Part shown: piece after piece, positions 1 to 9,054 of the stretch
Layout of the letters: each line of letters begins with the position of its first letter
Position numbering within the stretch: position 1 is the first letter of the stretch
Origin: Scytonematopsis contorta HA4267-MV1
Lineage (GTDB): Bacteria; Cyanobacteriota; Cyanobacteriia; Cyanobacteriales; Nostocaceae
Assembly: GCA_019359035.1 (NCBI GenBank)
Contig: JAHHIC010000033.1
Span: forward strand, 1 to 64,000
Direction of reading: 5' to 3'
DNA: 64,000 nucleotides
Notes under the pieces: model-generated
What the model was told of the DNA's origin: nothing
The model's database searches: none
What the model saw: only the letters and a program-made list of their open reading frames with translations
Program-made: the position numbers and the translations under genes

Positions 1-141
1 TCGTCTTTACAAATTCGTCTTTACAAATTCGTCTTTACAAATTCGTCTTTACAAATTCGTCTTTACAAATTCGTCTTTACAAATTCGTCTTTACAAATTC
101 GTCTTTACAAATTCGTCTTTACAAATTCGTCTTTACAAATT
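1..141. repeat. 14-bp tandem repeat, about 10 copies
   Basis: The unit TCGTCTTTACAAAT is repeated about ten times without change and continues off the left window edge, so the full copy number is unknown. The array ends exactly at the stop codon of the minus-strand gene that follows. Nothing in it suggests coding. Perfect identity between copies points to recent expansion or active homogenisation. Confidence 0.95.
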
Positions 142-1651
142 AATTATCGTCTGGCTTCCGAAAGAATTTCCCTAGAGACCACATTAGCCCTGCTGCAACA
201 AGAATACTAAAAAGTAAACTCCAAAAAATAGATTGTGCAACAAGGGGAATATTTGTAACATAAAAAGGTTTTGGTAAAGGATTATTTTTGTTGACAGTAG
301 CAGAATAGCTAGTTGAGACAATACCACCTACAGCAATACCACTACCAGCGGCAAAAACATTTATTTCCAGTTGACGTTCCCATTCTTTTTCTACTTTTTG
401 TCTTTGCTTTTCTAGTTCGGTTTGCTCAATTTCTACTATCCCTCGAATTGATACTAATGTTTTGTCTATTAAGTTAGAGCCATACTGAAATGTTCTAATT
501 TTAGCTTTAATATTCGCTTGAACATAAGGAGAACTATTGCGGCTAAAGTTTTCCAAAAATTTGTAATGTCTTTTTTTAATTCTTCCATCAAATCTATCTA
601 TAGTTTCATTATATTTTTGAGTAGCAATCTCAATTTTACTTTGTAAATTTATGATTTTTGTAAGTGTTTCATCATAGCTTCTTGCCATTGTTGGTAGTTG
701 TCGCGTTTGAACTCTAAGTTTATCTAGCATTTTCTGACTATTACCAAGATATTTTTGTTGTTTATCAAGGTCTTCAATAATTGATTTAATATTGGCATAT
801 TGTTCTACCAAAGTATTATTAATAATATTTTGTATCTCTTGATAAGCTTGAGTTGCTTCATTGCGGTAAAAAAATAATTCAAAGATATCTTGATGATATT
901 CGCGCAGTATATTTTGTGCTGTTTTACTATAGAAAAACCAAACATAAATAGTACCAGAAGTCGGTAATTCTGTAATCAAGCCATACTGAAAAATGGGGCT
1001 GCCAAATAGATAACCTACTCTGTTACAAGGAGGTAGCGTGTCACTATCTGGAAAAAAAAGTTTTAAATATTCGTCTGCAAAACTTCTTAAAGCTTGTTGA
1101 CCTTTTCCCTGAAATTCTCTTTGAATCTCCGGTGTCAGAGAAGCTGTAATGAGTAAAGTTTGAGAGAGAGATGGTTTATTTTTGACGACAACAAAATATT
1201 GGTGTAGATTTAGCTTATTTAGTAATTCAATATCTATGGCTTTGGTTTTTTCACCATTTTCTGTCTCTGGACGATGAAGATTGAGCCACAATCCATAACT
1301 ATTAAAAATTCTTACTGGATAAACAAAACCTTTGATGACTAAGGTTTGCTCTTTATCTAAATCAATTTCACCTTCAATTGAAATAGAGTTAGGAATTAAG
1401 AAATCATCATTGTTTCTGGTATTATTTTTATTTTTACTTGCTTTAATTAAATTTACATAATGATAGTTGGGCTGTTTTTTTAAATCTAGCCAGTCAAGTA
1501 ATTGGAAATTCTTATTTAGTGTAGAAATAATATTATTGCAGGTTTCCCAAAGCAAATTTACATTACTGTTGTCATCGGTCATCAAAATTGAACTTTCTCT
1601 TATTTGAAAGACAAATAAATTCACACCAGGAGCGTATAACTGATAATTCAT
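140..1651 (-). CDS. Hypothetical coiled-coil membrane-anchored protein
   Basis: I do not recognise this family. With the ATG at 1651 the protein has 503 residues; an in-frame TTG at 1687 would add 12. I prefer the ATG because a GAGG-type ribosome site sits about 6 bases before it. The first half is globular with no motif I can name. A charged coiled-coil-like stretch covers roughly residues 270-420, rich in Glu, Lys, Gln and Ile. Near the C-terminus are a Gly/Ala hydrophobic segment (AAGSGIAVGGIV) and a clear membrane helix (IFWSLLFSILVAAGLMWSL) before a basic tail, so it is probably tail-anchored with the bulk in the cytoplasm. A Fur-box-like palindrome lies about 100 bases upstream. Downstream the gene stops against a 14-bp tandem array. 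Function unknown. Confidence 0.75.
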   Translation of the reverse strand: MNYQLYAPGVNLFVFQIRESSILMTDDNSNVNLLWETCNNIISTLNKNFQLLDWLDLKKQPNYHYVNLIKASKNKNNTRNNDDFLIPNSISIEGEIDLDKEQTLVIKGFVYPVRIFNSYGLWLNLHRPETENGEKTKAIDIELLNKLNLHQYFVVVKNKPSLSQTLLITASLTPEIQREFQGKGQQALRSFADEYLKLFFPDSDTLPPCNRVGYLFGSPIFQYGLITELPTSGTIYVWFFYSKTAQNILREYHQDIFELFFYRNEATQAYQEIQNIINNTLVEQYANIKSIIEDLDKQQKYLGNSQKMLDKLRVQTRQLPTMARSYDETLTKIINLQSKIEIATQKYNETIDRFDGRIKKRHYKFLENFSRNSSPYVQANIKAKIRTFQYGSNLIDKTLVSIRGIVEIEQTELEKQRQKVEKEWERQLEINVFAAGSGIAVGGIVSTSYSATVNKNNPLPKPFYVTNIPLVAQSIFWSLLFSILVAAGLMWSLGKFFRKPDDN

Positions 1652-1744
1652 TGGTGTCCTCTGCTGCAAATTAAAAATATCCTTCAACTTTTTCTATGGT
1701 AATTATTTATAACACTTAAATGTTTATTAGTTTATTAACCTTTT

Positions 1745-1766
1745 GATAATAAATGATTATCATTAC
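1745..1766 (-). promoter_or_regulatory. Possible Fur/Zur-type operator
   Basis: A perfect 6-1-6 inverted repeat, AATGAT-T-ATCATT (1752-1764), sits inside GATAATAAATGATTATCATT. The classical Fur consensus contains AATGAT-A-ATCATT, so the match to the core is complete except for the central base. It lies about 100 bases before the start of the 503-residue membrane protein and would suggest metal control of that gene. A single AT-rich palindrome can arise by chance, so this is tentative. Confidence 0.35.
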
Positions 1767-1875
1767 TGTAGAATAATATTATTCAACTAATTTTTAGTGT
1801 TCCATAATATCCTCTTCACAAAATTATTCGTGCTTTTTGAGGGGGATGTGGGAGATTAGGGAGAGTTCTTTTTTC

Positions 1876-1920
1876 GTAGCCCCCTCCCCGTTGCGGGGAG
1901 GGGTTGGGGGTGGGGTTCTT
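1876..1920. repeat. Dispersed CCCCTCCCC/GGGGAGGGG hairpin repeat
   Basis: A GC-rich inverted repeat (CCCCTCCCCG, short loop, CGGGGAGGGG) followed by GGTTGGGGGTGGGG. The same family recurs at 13086-13127, 17147-17190 and 17259-17305. It sits one base after the dnaN stop codon, so it may act as the dnaN transcription terminator. Confidence 0.8.
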
Positions 1921-1921
1921 T

Positions 1922-3088
1922 TTAATTCCTGAGTTGTACAGGCATCGCTAAATAAATCATTTTTATACCACCAATAGGAGAGAAAATAACTGGGGTTAAC
2001 TCTTTATTTAACTGCATTAAAACTTCGCTTCCAGGTAATGTTTTTAAACCTTCCATCAAATATTTGACATTAAAAGCTATTAATATATCTTCTCCAGATA
2101 TTTGTGCTTCTAGTGACTCTCTACCACTACCAATTTCTTGTGATTCCACAGATACAGTAATTTCCTGTGTCGTACTATTTATATCCACTTTCACAAGATT
2201 ATTTTTTTGGTCAGCTAGCACAGCAATACGCTCCAAAGAACTTACCAACTGCTTTCTATCCAGCACAACTTCTCGCAAAAATTGCTTAGGAATTAATTGA
2301 CGATAAGCAGGGTACTGACCATCCAAAGTACGACTTGTTAAGCGTTGATTTTCCCAAGCAAATACTACTTGACCTTGGTCAAAATGTAACTCAACTGGTT
2401 CGGATTCTTTTGCGCTATGAGCCAGCATCCGTTCTAATTCCCGCAGAGCTTTCGCTGGAACTGTTACTTCCAATCCACTATCAAAATTACCGTCCTCGCT
2501 TTCGTTCTCTGTTTGCACAACTGCTAAGCGGTGTCCATCGGTTGCCGCAAATTCTAAACTGTCACGTTCAACCGTTAAATGAACTCCTGTAAGTACCTGT
2601 TTTGTTTCATCCGCGCTGGTAGCAATTAATGTACCTCGCAATCCTTCTATTAATGCTGGGGCTGGTAAATAAACAATTCTGGCATCGGGAATTGAAGGTA
2701 ATTCGGGAAATTCCTCGGCTCCCATAGCGCGTACCTGATAACGTCCATTCTTCGGCGTAAGGTTAACAATTATACCTTCACCACCAGGAGCATTAGCGAT
2801 GGAGGTTATTTCTTCTTCTAAAGTAATTTCTCCTCCTGGTAACTTAGAAGTGATATCGTTAAGCAGTCTTGCAGGAAGAGCAATAGAACCTCCTTGTAAA
2901 ACTTCGGCTTCAAAGCTAGTGCGAATACCTAAACTGAGGTCAAACGCTGTTAAGCTTACCTGATTAGTTTCTGCATCCGCTTGCAATAATACATTAGCGA
3001 GTACAGGATGTGTCGGACGCGAAGGAACTGCACGACTGACGAGAGAAAGGTTTGTACTGAGGTCACTCTGGGAGCAAACTAATTTCAT
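1922..3088 (-). CDS. dnaN: DNA polymerase III subunit beta (sliding clamp)
   Basis: The 388-residue product is the ring-forming processivity clamp of the replicative polymerase. It has the usual length (about 370-390) and the typical start MKLVCSQSDLSTNLSLVSRAV. The three-domain clamp pattern is visible: a first domain ending near residue 125, a second with LATSADETKQVLTGVHL and FAATDGHRLAVV, and a third ending in the conserved C-terminal IYLAMPVQLR. The P-x-R/L-like C-terminal tail takes part in the peptide-binding pocket in this family. dnaA lies about 1.1 kb upstream on the same strand, the common arrangement around a bacterial origin. Initiates at ATG 3088. Identification is secure. Confidence 0.98.
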   Translation of the reverse strand: MKLVCSQSDLSTNLSLVSRAVPSRPTHPVLANVLLQADAETNQVSLTAFDLSLGIRTSFEAEVLQGGSIALPARLLNDITSKLPGGEITLEEEITSIANAPGGEGIIVNLTPKNGRYQVRAMGAEEFPELPSIPDARIVYLPAPALIEGLRGTLIATSADETKQVLTGVHLTVERDSLEFAATDGHRLAVVQTENESEDGNFDSGLEVTVPAKALRELERMLAHSAKESEPVELHFDQGQVVFAWENQRLTSRTLDGQYPAYRQLIPKQFLREVVLDRKQLVSSLERIAVLADQKNNLVKVDINSTTQEITVSVESQEIGSGRESLEAQISGEDILIAFNVKYLMEGLKTLPGSEVLMQLNKELTPVIFSPIGGIKMIYLAMPVQLRN

Positions 3089-3221
3089 GACTGGATACGT
3101 AAGCGTAACCCCTTATTATAAAACGTTGTGGAGTTGTTTGCAGGTTCTTTTATTTTGAATCGTTTCAGTTCCTTCTCCACAATGATGTTAATAACAGGTT
3201 ACGCGCATCACCTAAATTAAA

Positions 3222-3665
3222 TTACAAAACCATTAAATAAGTATCCTTACCTGATATTGGTAAAACGCGCAATTTTTGATTCATTAAGTCAGGTTCTAAT
3301 CCTAAATCTTCCAACGGTATTAATCCTAATAGCGGGTCTGAACCTTCTGGTAGCTCAATGCAATTAAATACTCCTTCTCTTCCTTCAACAACAATATGAA
3401 ATTCTTTATAAATACGAGCTTTTTCTATTCCTGTAGCTATCTTTACATCTACTTCTCCTTGAAGAGGTAATCCTAAGTCAAGAATAATATTCCTAGGTAG
3501 GCAAAGTCTTGTTGCACCTGTATCAACCAAAACATCATGCAATGTAACTGAGCGTATTTGTTCTTCTGGAATGAAACCCCGTTCTGCAAGAATTTGGTCA
3601 ATATGGTTAGTAACCGCGATGGTGGTAGTAACTTTACCCATTGTTTTTAAACTATCAGATGTCAT
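3222..3665 (-). CDS. Retropepsin-like clan AA aspartic protease family protein
   Basis: A 147-residue protein with one aspartic-protease half-site, VLVDTGATRLCLP (about residues 46-58), the D-T/S-G-A signature of clan AA peptidases that work as homodimers. A hydrophobic strand LLGLIPLEDLGLEPD near the end matches the second conserved region of small bacterial retropepsin-like proteins. It could start at ATG 3665 or at the ATG eight codons later; the first is chosen by length. It lies between the dnaN start and the origin, and nothing links it functionally to replication. Whether it cleaves proteins is unknown; many such small proteins have no demonstrated substrate. Confidence 0.8.
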   Translation of the reverse strand: MTSDSLKTMGKVTTTIAVTNHIDQILAERGFIPEEQIRSVTLHDVLVDTGATRLCLPRNIILDLGLPLQGEVDVKIATGIEKARIYKEFHIVVEGREGVFNCIELPEGSDPLLGLIPLEDLGLEPDLMNQKLRVLPISGKDTYLMVL

Positions 3666-3819
3666 CTACTTATCCTCCAAGCTAAATCAAAAAATTATTT
3701 GATAGAATTTTCATTATTAGTACATAAATTCTATACTATTTTTCTCTACAACCCACTCCGTTGGGTTTTCCCTATGTAGCCGCATCATGGACAATTGCCC
3801 GTTATAAAAATACGAAATT

Positions 3820-4060
3820 GTTGATATCCTGTGGAAAACTTGTGGAAAAAGTCGGAGATTTTTCCACAGAGTAATTATACTTAATTAAAGTTTTCCACTA
3901 TAAAAGTGAAGTTTTCCACAGTTTTCGTATGAGTTTTCCACAAAAAATAATTATTTTTCCACAGTTTAATTATGCCTTAACAAATTTTTAGATATTGCTT
4001 AATATTTTTTTCTAAAGTTGAGTTTGATTAGAAAGAATCAAATATTTTTGTTTTAATAAT
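3820..4060. other. Probable chromosomal replication origin (oriC)
   Basis: Six copies of the DnaA box TTTTCCACA or its complement are packed into 140 bases: 3830-3838 and 3841-3849 (as TGTGGAAAA), and 3860-3868, 3912-3920, 3934-3942 and 3955-3963 (as TTTTCCACA), plus a one-mismatch copy at 3891-3899. The first two face the other four. An AT-rich stretch follows (about 3964-4060) and could be the unwinding element. The position between dnaA and dnaN is the classic one. Not proved without GC skew or start mapping, but the box density is far above chance. Confidence 0.9.
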
Positions 4061-4164
4061 GTAGAGACGTTACATGTAACGTCTCTACAATTGTTCACAA
4101 TATTGAGTTTTAATAATGTGGAGACGTTACATGTAACGTCTCTACAATTGTTCACAATATTGAG
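4051..4164. repeat. Two 57-bp direct repeats, each with a palindrome
   Basis: The units begin at 4051 and 4108 (both with TTTTAATAAT) and each contains a 28-base palindrome of the GTAGAGACGTTAC / GTAACGTCTCTAC family followed by a shared AATTGTTCACAATATTGAG tail. The array ends 6 bases before the dnaA stop codon complement, so either hairpin could terminate dnaA transcription. The same palindrome family occurs at 18639, 39745 and 57284. Confidence 0.9.
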
Positions 4165-4169
4165 ACGCA

Positions 4170-5546
4170 TCAAAAATTTTGCTTCTTAACACTGATGCGG
4201 TCACTAAGCTGACGTATTGTTTGTGCTAAACCTTGGTCAGTTTGTCTGAGTTGTGCGATTTTTTCACAACTATAAATAACTGTGGTGTGGTCTTTACCTC
4301 CAAATTCGTCTCCAATTCGAGGGAAACTTAAGTCCGTATGTTGACGCATTAAATACATACCTATTTGCCTAGCCCAACTAATTTCTCGTCGTCGCGAGTT
4401 TCCTTTTAGGTCGTCAACAGAAACACTAAAAGATTCCGCAATAACACTTAAAATTGCTTCGGGAGTAGCTTCAACTTTTGAGGCTTGTGGTTCTAAAACT
4501 TGGGCTATATTTTCTACATTCATGGGTAGCCCCCAAATAGAAATATATGCTAAAGCTCGAATTAAAGCTCCTTCTAGCTCGCGAATGTTAGAAGTGTAAT
4601 TAATCGCAATATACTCGATTACATTTCTAGGTAAGCGAATATTTTCATACTCAGCTTTTTTCTGTAAAATTGCCATTCGAGTTTCTAAATCAGGTGCTTG
4701 AATATCCGCAATTAAACCCATTGAAAAACGGGATGATAGTCTTTCTTGTAACTGAGGAATTTGGTTTGGTGGACGGTCAGAAGCAATCACCACTTGTTTT
4801 CCGGCTTCGTGTAACGTGTTAAACGTGTGAAAGAACTCCTCTTGAGTGTATTCTTTACCTTCCAAAAACTGTATGTCATCAACTAACAGTACATCAGCTG
4901 CACGGTAATGCTCGCGAAAACTTTGCATTCCGTCTTTACGAATAGCGGTGATTAAATCATTAGTAAATTGTTCGCAGGAAACATAAAAAATTTTCGAGTC
5001 GGGGAAACTCTCTAAACGGTAGTGACCGATTGCTTGCATCAAGTGTGTTTTACCTAAACCGACCCCACCACATAAAAATAATGGGTTAAATTCCCTACCA
5101 GGATATTCCGCAACCGCTAATGATGCGGCATGAGCCATGCGACTATTAGCACCAACCACAAACCGGGAAAATACATATTTAGGATTCAAGTCCGCTGTGT
5201 GCCGATTATTTTCCAGATTTTCTTCCAGATTAACATCACTTTGATTTGCCAAATCCCAAGATGGTTCACTCATAACAGACTCAGAAGAATTATCCCCTGC
5301 TGCAACAGAAATATGAATTTCTACAGGGTAACCAAGAATATCTTGAACGACATTCGCAATAGTCTTGATGTAATATTTTTGTAACCAATTACGAGCAAAG
5401 GGGTTTGGAGTAAGGATTTCTAAGCAATTATTAGACAAACGCTCAGCTGTGGCTGTTTTAATCCAAGTTTCAAAAGTGGGACGGGACAACTCTTTTTGTA
5501 AGCGTTCCAGTACCTGACTCCACAAAATTTCTATGTCGTTTTCCAT
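4170..5546 (-). CDS. dnaA: Chromosomal replication initiator protein DnaA
   Basis: ATP-dependent initiator that binds the TTTTCCACA boxes next to it and opens the origin. ATG 5546 (458 residues, [17 protein letters not shown]) is chosen over an upstream in-frame TTG at 5567 because cyanobacterial DnaA proteins begin at this point. Domain I is residues 1-80, followed by a short acidic linker. The AAA+ domain shows Walker [14 protein letters not shown], Walker [14 protein letters not shown] and sensor [13 protein letters not shown]. The C-terminal DNA-binding domain carries the signature [18 protein letters not shown]. The upstream region towards htrA (5568-5719) should hold divergent promoters. 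Identification is secure. Confidence 0.98.
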   Translation of the reverse strand: MENDIEILWSQVLERLQKELSRPTFETWIKTATAERLSNNCLEILTPNPFARNWLQKYYIKTIANVVQDILGYPVEIHISVAAGDNSSESVMSEPSWDLANQSDVNLEENLENNRHTADLNPKYVFSRFVVGANSRMAHAASLAVAEYPGREFNPLFLCGGVGLGKTHLMQAIGHYRLESFPDSKIFYVSCEQFTNDLITAIRKDGMQSFREHYRAADVLLVDDIQFLEGKEYTQEEFFHTFNTLHEAGKQVVIASDRPPNQIPQLQERLSSRFSMGLIADIQAPDLETRMAILQKKAEYENIRLPRNVIEYIAINYTSNIRELEGALIRALAYISIWGLPMNVENIAQVLEPQASKVEATPEAILSVIAESFSVSVDDLKGNSRRREISWARQIGMYLMRQHTDLSFPRIGDEFGGKDHTTVIYSCEKIAQLRQTDQGLAQTIRQLSDRISVKKQNF

Positions 5547-5719
5547 CTTTACCACCTTTGCCGTCAACCGTCACAATAGAACTACAACAAGAAAGGACTA
5601 ATTTAGCAAAATACGTTATAGACCTGGAGGTCGTTTTTAAGTTGTAATCATTCACAGGACACCTCATGGGGTAGGCAATATCCTACCATCCATAGACTCA
5701 CACGGAGAAATTAATACAT

Positions 5720-6976
5720 ATGAAACCGATTAAGCATTATTTTGTACTCAAAGGTTTTGATACAAGGGGTTTATCCCCTTCTTATAACCTTCGCAGCTTT
5801 TTGTTAATGTTTTTGTGGGCTGTAAGCGCAATATCTTTGGGTGGTTGTTCAAGAGTCGCCAATCCAATCCAAGCTCAGCAACCAAGTGGGCAAGAAATGC
5901 CGCAATCCGAACCGACTACTGTTCCTAATGTTGCACCTCCTCCAATTATTGCTAGTTCCGGAAACCCTAACTATGTCGTTGAAGTCGTGCAAAGAGTTGG
6001 ACCAGCCGTCGTAAGAATTGATGCATCAAGAACCGTAACTTCGCGACCATCAGATGAATTGGAAGACCCTTTTTTCCGGCGTTTTTTTGGTGACGGTCAA
6101 CCAAGACAACGGGAGCGAGTTGAGCGGGGTAGTGGTTCCGGATTTATAATTAATCGTAATGGGCAAATATTAACCAACTCTCACGTGGTAGATGGTGCTG
6201 ATGTAGTAACAGTAACCCTCAAAGATGGTCGTAGCTTTGACGGCAAAGTCATAGGAGAAGACGCAGTTACCGATGTGGCTGTGATTAAAATCAATGCAGG
6301 CAACTTACCAACAGTTCCCATCGGCAACTCCGATAGTTTGCAAGCAGGGGAAGCTGTGGTCGCGATTGGTAACCCTTTAGGTTTGGATTATACTGTAACT
6401 TCTGGTATTATTAGTGCAACAGAACGTTCGAGTCGGGCAATAGGCGCGACCGATAAGCGCGTTGATTATCTTCAAACTGATGCAGCGATTAATCCTGGTA
6501 ACTCTGGGGGTCCTTTGTTAAATGCCCGTGGTGAAGTTATTGGGATGAATACGGCAATAATTCGCGGTGCTCAGGGTTTAGGATTTGCTATCCCCATTAA
6601 CACAGCACAAAGAATTTCTCAACAATTAATTACTAAAGGTAGAGTAGACCATCCCTATCTTGGTATTCAAATGGCTACTTTGACCCCAGAGCTTCGTCAG
6701 CGATTAGGTTCTAAATTAGGCGTTAAACTTTCAGCCGACAAAGGTGTTTTATTAGTAGATATAGTCGCTCGCTCCCCAGCGGCAGATGCAGGACTGAAAC
6801 AAGGTGATTTAATCTTGAGAATAAATAACCAACCTGTCGCCAAAATTGAAGAAGTACAAAAAATCGTAGAAGCCAGTCAAATCGGTAACCCCTTGCAAAT
6901 TCAAGTCGAGCGCAACGGAGAAATTACACAAGTAGCAGTGAAACCAGAACCGTTGCCAGCACAACGTCAAAGCTAA
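5720..6976 (+). CDS. HtrA/Deg family trypsin-like serine protease with PDZ domain
   Basis: A 418-residue envelope protease of the cyanobacterial HhoA/HhoB/HtrA group, which degrades or refolds damaged proteins in the periplasm or thylakoid lumen. The N-terminus has a membrane segment ending in a lipobox-like LGGC (Cys43), so it may be a lipoprotein. The catalytic triad is His155 (TNSHVVDG), Asp185 (DAVTDVAVI) and Ser262 (NPGNSGGPLL). One PDZ domain follows at about residues 305-405 (GVLLVDIVARSPAADAGLKQGD). The gene is divergent from dnaA and is followed by a repeat tract and def. Which of the three cyanobacterial paralogues it is cannot be told here. Confidence 0.95.
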   Translation: MKPIKHYFVLKGFDTRGLSPSYNLRSFLLMFLWAVSAISLGGCSRVANPIQAQQPSGQEMPQSEPTTVPNVAPPPIIASSGNPNYVVEVVQRVGPAVVRIDASRTVTSRPSDELEDPFFRRFFGDGQPRQRERVERGSGSGFIINRNGQILTNSHVVDGADVVTVTLKDGRSFDGKVIGEDAVTDVAVIKINAGNLPTVPIGNSDSLQAGEAVVAIGNPLGLDYTVTSGIISATERSSRAIGATDKRVDYLQTDAAINPGNSGGPLLNARGEVIGMNTAIIRGAQGLGFAIPINTAQRISQQLITKGRVDHPYLGIQMATLTPELRQRLGSKLGVKLSADKGVLLVDIVARSPAADAGLKQGDLILRINNQPVAKIEEVQKIVEASQIGNPLQIQVERNGEITQVAVKPEPLPAQRQS

Positions 6977-6978
6977 TA

Positions 6979-7156
6979 CTTGGGGAGTGGGGAGTGGGGA
7001 ATTGGGAATTGGGAATTGCTGATTAATATTCTCCTTCTCATTTACTCAATCTCCCCTGTCTCCTCCCACTCCCCACTACTCCCTACTCCCCACTCCCCAC
7101 TCCCCACTCCCCACTCCCTACTCCCTACTCCCTACTCCCCACTCCCCACTCCCCCA
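6979..7156. repeat. GGGGAGT / ACTCCCC repeat tract
   Basis: Direct runs of GGGGAGT and GGGAATT units at the left and of ACTCCCC units at the right, forming a large imperfect inverted repeat. It fills the whole space between htrA and def, up to two bases before the def start codon. The same family is found inside nurA (44566-44672) and twice inside the WD40 gene (50115-50191 and 50922-51110). Confidence 0.9.
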
Positions 7157-7157
7157 T

Positions 7158-7685
7158 ATGACTTTACCAATCATCCAATTAGGCAATCCTATACTTCGTC
7201 AAAAGGCTTCCTTGGTTGAAAATATTAAAAGTGATGAAATCCAAAAATTAATTGATGACTTAATTACTACAGTAGTTAGCGCAAATGGAGTAGGAATTGC
7301 CGCTCCCCAAGTTGCTCAACAATATCGCTTATTTATTATGGCTTCTCGCCCAAATCCCAGATATCCTAACGCTCCGGAAATGGAACCTACACCTATGCTT
7401 AATCCTACAATTATCGCACATTCAAACGAGTTAGTCAAAGGTTGGGAAGGCTGTTTAAGTGTCCCTGGTATTAGGGGGTTTGTCCCCAGGTATCAATATA
7501 TTGAGGTAGAATACTTGGATAGAAATGGTAAGCATCAAAAAAAACAATTTTCAGATTTCCTAGCTCGTATATTTCAACATGAGTACGACCACTTTGACGG
7601 AATTGTTTATTTAGACAGGTTAGAAAATACACTAGATATCATCACTGAATTGGAATACCAAAACCGCATAGTTAATAACACTTAA
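7158..7685 (+). CDS. def: Peptide deformylase
   Basis: Removes the formyl group from the N-terminal methionine of nascent proteins; a metalloenzyme. The 175-residue product has all three family motifs: GVGIAAPQ (residues 44-51), EGCLS with the metal ligand Cys99, and HEYDH with ligands His141 and His145 and catalytic Glu142. Length is typical for a bacterial type 1 enzyme. The ATG at 7158 follows directly on an ACTCCCC repeat tract and there is no recognisable Shine-Dalgarno sequence, so the translation signal is unusual. Start is fixed by the conserved LPIIQLGNPILR near the N-terminus. Confidence 0.97.
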   Translation: MTLPIIQLGNPILRQKASLVENIKSDEIQKLIDDLITTVVSANGVGIAAPQVAQQYRLFIMASRPNPRYPNAPEMEPTPMLNPTIIAHSNELVKGWEGCLSVPGIRGFVPRYQYIEVEYLDRNGKHQKKQFSDFLARIFQHEYDHFDGIVYLDRLENTLDIITELEYQNRIVNNT

Positions 7686-7776
7686 TCAAAAATAATGTAA
7701 AACATCTAGCCGTTTTTCTGTAAATAAGGTTATACTGATTATTCAAGTAAACCTTAACGGGGTGGCTATTGGGTAA

Positions 7777-9054
7777 ATGACCAACACTCTTAGTAGTCGC
7801 GAAAAGTTAATTCCTAAGACTAGCGAGTCTCCTGAATTAATCTTTGCTCAGGAACGCGACGAAGTACAAGGTGCTAGTAGCGCTGCATCGGCATCAACGG
7901 CATCATCAACTATAAATAAGTTGCAAATAATTCATGCAACTAAAGGGCGTATACGCATACGTAGAATTGGCAAAATTGACAATGGCGAAATTGACAATTT
8001 GACATTTAAGAATATCTGTCAAAAGTTAGAGCAACAATGTGGTGTTACTCAGGTTTCTGTTAATGAGGAAACTGGTAGTATAACGGTTAATTTTGACGAG
8101 CGCGAGTTGTCGTTGACGCAAATGCTGGCAGTAGCTCAGGATTTAGGAATTTCTAAGCAAATTGCTTCAGCGACTAAAGACCCTTTTGCACCCTGGAAGT
8201 CTGTTGATTTCTGGAAAGAACAAACTATAGATTTAATACCCCTGTTTACAGGGTTAGCTGTGACATCAGGACTAGGAATTAGCGGTTTAGCTAGTATTCC
8301 ACTCTATTTTGTGACGGCAAATACTACTCGTAAAGTAATTGATACTTATAAGTCTGGTGCGAAAGTATCATTAAAACTGAATAAACAAGTTGCAGATTCT
8401 GCAAGCAAATTGAAGAAAATCTTTGAATCTAAGGCATCTAAAGTGGAAAGAGCATCTGTAATTACTAAGGAGAATGTGGTACATAAACCTCCAGATAAGG
8501 TTGTCACTGCTACTAGAAAACCTCAAAAAATTGCTTATAGTATTGTCCATACAATACCAGGAAGGATTAGGTTTAATATACCTCTTGTCGCTGAAGATAG
8601 TGCTTATGCACGGCGATTAGAGAGACTATTAAAGACTGACTCCAAAGTTACGAATATCCGTATTAATTCTGATGCGGCTTCCGTTGCAATATATTATAAA
8701 TCTCATAGCATTCCCGAATCTTATTGGCTTTGTTTAATACAATCAGCATTGGAATCAAACCCAGCAACAGATACCGCTTCAAATAACACATCAAATACTA
8801 CATCAAGCGGAACGATAAGCAAAACAGCAAGCGAAGCACAAAGGGAAGCAGAAAGTGAAAAGGTTCAAACGCAATTGCAGCAAGTAATTCAAACAAGCGA
8901 ATTACATAAATCACAGCAATTAGCAGAAGAATTAACAAAATTTGCTGACAACAAAGACGAAAGTACTCTGCAAATTTCAAGTTTATGGGGTAATATGAAA
9001 GTTCCAGCACTTTCATATTCATTAGCCGCAATGGCGAACTTTAAAATCGACTAA
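7777..9054 (+). CDS. HMA_2/CoBaHMA-type double-domain membrane protein
   Basis: A 425-residue protein with two ferredoxin-fold heavy-metal-associated-like domains of the type lacking the CxxC metal site. The first is at about residues 48-125 (IIHATKGRIRIRRIG) and the second at about 250-330 (YSIVHTIPGRIRFNIP). Between them are two short membrane segments (about 150-190). The C-terminal 90 residues are Ser/Thr- and Gln/Glu-rich. The conserved His and the Arg-x-Arg strand are the basic residues that define this HMA subgroup, known also from P-type ATPases and from calcyanin-type proteins. The second domain is very similar to the N-terminus of the P-type ATPase encoded next, which suggests duplication and a joint role. 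Ligand unknown; metal binding through Cys is not expected. Confidence 0.8.
   Translation: MTNTLSSREKLIPKTSESPELIFAQERDEVQGASSAASASTASSTINKLQIIHATKGRIRIRRIGKIDNGEIDNLTFKNICQKLEQQCGVTQVSVNEETGSITVNFDERELSLTQMLAVAQDLGISKQIASATKDPFAPWKSVDFWKEQTIDLIPLFTGLAVTSGLGISGLASIPLYFVTANTTRKVIDTYKSGAKVSLKLNKQVADSASKLKKIFESKASKVERASVITKENVVHKPPDKVVTATRKPQKIAYSIVHTIPGRIRFNIPLVAEDSAYARRLERLLKTDSKVTNIRINSDAASVAIYYKSHSIPESYWLCLIQSALESNPATDTASNNTSNTTSSGTISKTASEAQREAESEKVQTQLQQVIQTSELHKSQQLAEELTKFADNKDESTLQISSLWGNMKVPALSYSLAAMANFKID

Noticed and set aside
6980-7219. A 79-codon frame over the GGGGAGT tract between htrA and def
   Set aside because: It is translation of the repeat ([10 protein letters not shown]-type) and runs out of frame into def.
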